Source: Acanthamoeba castellanii str. Neff (lineage: Eukaryota > Discosea > Longamoebia > Acanthamoebidae). Taken from it: a stretch of 22,775 bases of DNA. The stretch is from contig NW_004457380.1 of NCBI RefSeq assembly GCF_000313135.1, positions 975,188 through 997,962 of the forward strand, given 5' to 3'. The notes beneath the pieces are model-generated. The model was not told the DNA's origin. It did not search any database and saw nothing but the letters and a program-made list of their open reading frames with translations. Of the stretch, positions 17,931 through 22,775 are shown piece by piece; position 1 is the first letter of the stretch; every line of letters starts with the position of its first letter. The translations under genes were made by a program, and so were the position numbers.

Positions 17931-20900
17931 ATGGCGAAGCGGATCAACAACCCCTTCTTGGCACTCGACAAGCAAAAGCAGGAGGAGGAGGAGCGCAAGC
18001 GACGCTACTACGAACAGAAGATTCGTGAACGCCAACAGGGCGGCGGCACGACGAGCAGCAGCCCCGACCTGTCGTCTTCGCTCTCGTCCTCAGCCACAGA
18101 AGATGTCGCCTCGAGGCCCGTCGGCACTGTCGCCAACGGAAATTCCGCCGAGTCCACTCATTCTGTCGACAAAGAAAAGGAAAGAGAAAATCAGGAAAAG
18201 GAGAGAGAAACGAAGGAGGCCGAGGAGCGGCGAGGCAACGTGAAGGAGGAAGAAGAGGGCAGCCACAAGGAGAAGGAGGAGGAGGGCGGCCACCAGCAGG
18301 AGGAGAAGGATGAGAACGGGGAGACCGAGGCCCAGCGCCTGGCGCGAGAGGACCGCGAAAGGCGCGAGCAGGAGAAGCTCCTGGTCAAGGGCGAAGTAGA
18401 GGAGAAGAAGCGCAGCAACCCTTTCCTCTTGCTCGACCGTGAAAAGGTACCTTCTTGCCAAATGTTGCAAATTTTTTGTCTCTTCCTACTTTCCTCCTTC
18501 GCACATGCTACACGATGGAGACGTGTACTGACTCGACATGCAACGTCGACGTTGCCTCTCCACATACAGCAAAAGCAAGAGGAGGAGCGCAGGAACCGCT
18601 ACCTCGGTGGTCGTGGCACGTCGCAGCGCGCTACCAGCGAAGTAGCAACCACGGCCGCCGCCGAGCCTGCCGCGGAGCAGGAGCAGGAGCAGCAGAGCAA
18701 CGCCAACGATGACCACGCTGTCGAGGCCGACGAAAGCGCTCCGGCTGGTGGTGCGGCGGACGTGGACGCTGAGCTGCTCGAAGAGGAGGAGAAAGAGCTG
18801 GCCCGCCTCGAGGAGGAGAAGCGCAAGGCCGACGAGCTGGCCCGCCTCGAGGAGGAGGAGCGCGAGCTCGAGCGGCTCGAGGCCGAAGCCCGCAAGCTGA
18901 AGGAGGCCCAGGAGGCCGAAGAGGCCGAGCTTCGCAAGCTCGAAGAGGAGGAGAAGGAGCTCGAGCGTGAGAAGGCCCGTCTCGAGGAGGAGCGCCTCGC
19001 CAAGCAGCAGAAGCAGCAGGAGGACGAAGAGGCCGAGCTCCGCAGGCTCGAAGAGGAGGAGAAGGAGCTCGAGCGCGAGAAGGCCCGCCTGGAGGCTGAG
19101 CGCCTCGCCAAGGAGCAGAAGCAGAAGCAGGAGGAAGAGGAGGCCGAGGCCGAGCTGCGCAGGCTCGAGGAGGAGGAGAAGGAGCTCGAGCGCCTTGCCA
19201 AGCAGAAGCAGCAGGAGGACGAGGAGGCCGAGCTCCGCAGGCTCGAAGAGGAGGAGAAGGAGCTCGAGCGCCTCGAAGCCGAAGTCAGAGCCCAGCAGCA
19301 GCAAACCGCGGCCGCAGCGGAGGAGCAGCAGGCCGACGACGACGAAGAGGCCGAGCTGCTCGCTGCGTTGGAGGAGGAGGAGCGCCAGTGGCAGGAGGAG
19401 CGTGACGCCGAGCAGGAGAAGATGGTGCAGGAGCTGAACGAGCAGAAGTCGCGCCTGGCCGAGGAGGAGCGCGAGGAGGACGCGTGGGAGGTGCAGGACG
19501 AGGCGACCCGCGCCAAGCGCCGGGCCGACCACGCCGCGTTCGACGCGCGCGAACTCGAGTGGGCCGACGCCGACGACGCCGGTGCTCGCCAGCGCGGCGA
19601 CAAGCGCCAGGCGGCCCTGGCCGAGATCGACCGTCTCACCGCCGACGAGGAGAAGGAGCGGGAGAAGCTCGCCAAGCTCGAGGCCGAGCTGCGACAGCTC
19701 CTCCAGGAGGAGGAGGAGAGCGATGGCGCGCCCACGCCCGCGCCCGCGGCGGCGGCGGTCGAAGCAAAGCCCGTCGCGCAGGCCGCGGCCGGCAATGATG
19801 AGGAGCTCAAGCGGCTGCAGGAGGAGGAAGATGAACTCAAGCGCCTCGAGGAGGAGGAGGCCGAGCTCAAGCGGATGGAGGACGAGCTCCAGGAGCTCGA
19901 GCGCAAGCGCCAGCGCGAAGCCGACCTGGAGCGCGAGCTCGAGGAGATCATGGAGATGGAGGAGGAGCTGGCTCGCCTCGAGGAGGAGGAGGCCCAGCTG
20001 GCCGAGATGCGGCGCGTCGAGGAGGAGCTCAAGCAGCTCGAGGAGGAGCAGCGCCTCGAGGAAGAGCGCGTCGAGAGCGAACTCAAGGAGCTCATGGCCC
20101 GCGAGCAGAGCCAGCAGCAGCCGTCGCCCGCCGCCGCGGAGGAGACCGAGGAGGAGCGCCTGCGCCGCGAGGAGGAGGAGCTGGCCCGCATGGAAGCCGA
20201 GCTGGCCGCCGCCGAAGCTGACGTGGCAGCGCCCGCCGCCGCTGACTCGACGTCTACATCGACGCCTGCGGCCAGCGCCCCCAATCCCAATGCCGGCGGT
20301 GTGGCCAACAAGCCCAAGACGCAGAAGGAGAAGGAGGAGGCGTGGCGCAACAAGATCGGGTCGGGCGACGACGAGGGCGGATCGAAGGCCAAGGAGGAGG
20401 AGATTCGCCGCAAGAAGGAGGAGGAGCGACAGCAGCTGGCGCGCAACGCCAAGGTGGGTCGCATCGCCTCCATGTTCACGGGCGAGGTCAAGGAGCGCGA
20501 CAGGGCCGAGGAGGCGCGCGAGAAGGAGGAGGAGATGCGCCGCATCGCCGAGGCCGTCAAGGAGCGCAAGCAGGAGAGCGCGTTCCTCAAGGGTCCCGAC
20601 GACGACAGCGCCGACAGGCACCAGAAGGAAGTCGAGCGCGAGGAGGCCCTCCCCAAGACGCCGCGCAAGAACGTTGAAGAGGAGTGGAAGAAGAAGGTCG
20701 AGCAGGAGGAGAAGGAGAAGCGCGAGAAGGAGGAGCGCGAGAAGCAGCAGAAGCTGGCCAACCGTCGCAGCGTGAAGATCACTGAGGAGGACTGGAAGAA
20801 GAAGATCGAGGAGGAGGAGCGCGAGAAGGAGCGGGCCGACAGCGAGGCGGCGCGCAAGAAGGAAGAGGAGATGCGCCTCATCGAGGAGGAGCGCAGGCGC

Positions 20901-21568
20901 AGGAAGGAGAGCGGCGGCGACGCCCCGGGGTCGACGACGACGTCGGAGCCGCACCCGCGCGAGACGGTCAAGGCTGGAACGGTTATCGAGCGCGGTCCCC
21001 ACGGCGGCGTCCAGCGAGCCGCGTCGGCGCCCTCAATCCCAGCAACCACGGCCGGCGGCGGCAGCGGCATCCAGCGACCGGTGTCGGCCGCCCCGAGCCC
21101 GGCCACGGCCAACAAGAAGATCACAGTCCGCGGCGATGCGTGCGCCGTGTGCGCCAAGACCGTCTACATCAACGAAAAGCTCTCGGCCGACGGCAAGATC
21201 TTCCACAAGCTCTGCTTCCGGTACCCAACAGTGTTAAACGCAGTGTGTGCGGTGACGCGCTTTGTGTGCACTCGCTGACTCTGGTATGTGATCATCGTTT
21301 GCACATCAGATGCGCGCACTGCAACAAGACCCTCTCCCTGGGCAACTACGCTGGTCTTGAGGGCAAGCTCTACTGGTACGCTCCTCTCCTCTGCAAGCTC
21401 TCTTCCTCTTCCTCCAGGTATACTTAATCTACTCCCCCTCCTCCTTGTAGCAAGCCGCACTTCAAGCAGCTCTTCAAGCTGAAGGGCAACTACGCGTCGG
21501 GCTTCGGCGGCCAGACGCCTGTGGAGGAGTGGAACCAGCAGAAGTCCATGCGCGCTCAACAGCAGTGA
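17931..21568 (+). CDS. Long charged coiled-coil protein with C-terminal EPLIN-like LIM domain
   Basis: Four exons: 17931-18446, 18570-21220, 21310-21375, 21451-21568; 1116 residues. The N-terminus MAKRINNPFLALDKQKQEEE contains an NPFLxLD-K motif that recurs at 163-184 (NPFLLLDREKQKQEEERRNR), the intron falling inside the second copy. Residues 200-1000 are almost entirely Glu/Lys/Arg/Leu heptad-like coiled coil (repeats of AELRRLEEEEKELER), with Ala/Pro-rich breaks near 600 and 770 and three EExW-K/N-K-I/V modules (AWRNKIG, EWKKKVE, DWKKKIE) later. The end is one LIM zinc-binding domain: C1030, C1033, H1051, C1054, C1057, C1060, C1078, H1081 with standard spacing. KPHFKQLFKLKGNYASGFGG after it resembles the LIM of EPLIN/LIMA1, an actin cytoskeleton protein. 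LIM domains bind proteins, often in adhesion and actin structures; a scaffold role in the cytoskeleton is inferred. ATG 17931 is chosen as the first ATG in frame. Confidence 0.85.
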
Positions 21569-21853
21569 GCCCCGCACACGCCCCACCAAGTACCATTATT
21601 ATTATTATTCTTATTTATTTGTTCTATCCTTTGAACACAATACAAACTCTCCTTTCCCAAAGCTGCTGCACGCTTCAGGCCTGCTCCATCTTGGAGCAGC
21701 CACAGATGTTGCCACCACATGTGATGTTGTGCTGTGGAGGGCGCTCACACCTACGCCACCATCCAAGAGTACACTGTAAGGCTCAAGTAGGGGTCATAAC
21801 AAAGAGTTGTTGTTTGTCGTTAACGTTGCAGGCGCAGGTCACTTGTCATTGTT
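21569..21853. other. Convergent intergenic stretch with minus-strand poly(A) signal
   Basis: The ends of the LIM (+) and cyclophilin (-) genes face each other here. On the minus strand AATAAATAAG near 21611-21620, followed by ATT/AAT repeats, could end the cyclophilin mRNA about 235 bases after its stop. No coding frame is convincing. Confidence 0.5.
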
Positions 21854-22775
21854 CTACTGCTTGAGCTCGCCGCAGTCCGAGATCTTGATGATCTCGAGGG
21901 GCCTGTCATTGCTGTCCCTCCTGGCGGCCTCGATCTTCTGGACGACGTCCATGCCCTCCACGACCTTGCCGAACACGACGTGGCGGCCATCGAGCCAGGG
22001 AGTGGGCACGGTGGTGATGAAGAACTGCGAGCCGTTGGTGTTGCGACCAGCGTTGGCCATCGACAAGGTGCCTGTTGTGTGTATCGTGGCGGTGTTAACA
22101 ACACAGCAGTGGCTTTGTAGGAGGAGCCTTGAGTGGTTGGTGCGGAGGAATACCAGGCTCAACGTGCTTCATCACGAAGTTCTCATCGGCGAACTTGGCT
22201 CCGTAGATGGACTCGCCACCAGTGCCCTGGGGGACGGCATACGCCATGAGTTACGCAAAGTACAGCAATGCTGCGGTTGGCACGGCGCGTCGAGCAGGAG
22301 ACAACATACGTTGAAGTTGGTGAAGTCGCCACCCTGGATCATGAAGTTGGGGATAACGCGGTGGAAGATGGAGCCCTTGTAGTGCAGGGGCTTGCCAATC
22401 GATCCCACGCCCTTCTCGCCTGCACTCGCCACAAACACAGCCGGGGTAAGGCACTCTCACCTCTGGTGCAGTGGGGAGTAGGGAGTTAAAGTACCGGTGC
22501 AGAGAGCCCTGAAGTTCTCGGCGGTCTTGGGCGTCTTGTCCTTGTAGAGCTGCGTGCATCAAATGAATGAATGAATGAATTAATAATCTCATTTGCACAA
22601 TTTAGACGAGAGCATGACGAATCAAGCAATTTGAACGATTTTGGTAATGTTGACTTCCGCAGTAATGGATTGCAAGCGCGGCACTAAAGCAGTACTGGCC
22701 TGTCCCAGTTTTAGCGCCAAGGGAGACGTGATCGTACCTCCATCACGATTCTGCCGAGAGGCTTGTTCTCGCGAG
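21854..22775 (-). CDS. Cyclophilin-type peptidyl-prolyl isomerase, 5' partial
   Basis: Five exons in view (high to low): 22775-22738, 22549-22495, 22419-22310, 22226-22154, 22071-21854; the start codon is to the right of the window. About 164 residues are visible, nearly the whole catalytic domain. The order is [120 protein letters not shown], then [20 protein letters not shown] [19 protein letters not shown] and a TAG stop. The active-site residues are present: Arg in FHRV, the F-x-x-Q pair in NFMIQ, QFF, and the Trp in PWLDG that also binds cyclosporin. The enzyme speeds cis-trans isomerisation of Xaa-Pro bonds during folding. There is no ER-retention signal at the C-terminus; the visible part fits a cytosolic cyclophilin, but a signal peptide could lie beyond the edge. 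Confidence 0.93.

Noticed and set aside
18486..21157. Two antisense open frames of over 800 codons opposite the LIM gene
   Set aside because: They are the reverse reading of GAG/AAG/CTC-rich coiled-coil codons, giving Leu-rich or Ser-rich nonsense without motifs. The plus frame has a complete LIM domain and valid splices.
22495..22549. Suspected two-base deletion in the cyclophilin exon
   Set aside because: A recount of the bases gives a 55-base exon with the normal RALCTGEKG junction; the deletion was my miscount.

Overview
The window is nuclear DNA of an intron-rich, GC-rich free-living protist, most likely an Acanthamoeba-type amoebozoan. This is inferred from dense short spliceosomal introns (roughly 40-150 bases), compact intergenic gaps, and a gene set that mixes urease, F-box/ankyrin/LRR proteins, LIM and cyclophilin genes. 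About 56 introns could be placed by eye. Just over half start with GTAC rather than GTAA or GTGA.

Layout, left to right. (1) 1-194 (+): last two exons of a urease alpha (catalytic) region, cut by the window edge. (2) 362-1738 (+): an F-box protein whose C-terminal half is an FG/GLFG-rich, nucleoporin-like tail with a 41-residue tandem repeat. (3) 2118-6384 (-): a ~1034-residue, 15-exon protein that joins a J (DnaJ) domain, a fibronectin type III domain, a basic coiled coil, ankyrin repeats, an acidic stretch, an F-box and a MYND zinc finger. I do not recognise this combination; it is the best candidate for something undescribed. (4) 6556-8143 (-): a mitochondrial DNAJC28/DUF1992 protein without a J domain. 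(5) 8750-9741 (+): an unrecognised basic plus acidic, transcription-factor-like protein behind a clear TATA box. (6) 9840-10043 (-): a 67-residue single-pass membrane protein. (7) 10152-12420 (-): a Rogdi/Rav2 homologue (V-ATPase assembly, RAVE complex). (8) 12598-14945 (-): a large leucine-rich-repeat protein of the F-box/LRR (FBXL/AMN1-like) type. (9) 15640-17377 (+): a mitochondrial carrier of the carnitine/acylcarnitine-ornithine branch, intact except for one missing base. (10) 17931-21568 (+): a very long charged coiled-coil protein ending in an EPLIN-like LIM domain. (11) 21854-22775 (-): a cyclophilin, 5' end beyond the window.

The genes do not form an operon or one pathway. Several touch protein quality control or ubiquitin-ligase adaptors: two F-box proteins, the LRR protein with an F-box-like N-terminus, a J protein, a DUF1992 protein and a cyclophilin. 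This may be chance. There are no tRNA, rRNA, CRISPR or mobile-element features that I can support. Exon coordinates were read by eye from splice consensus, frame continuity and family motifs; uncertain joints are stated in each entry.
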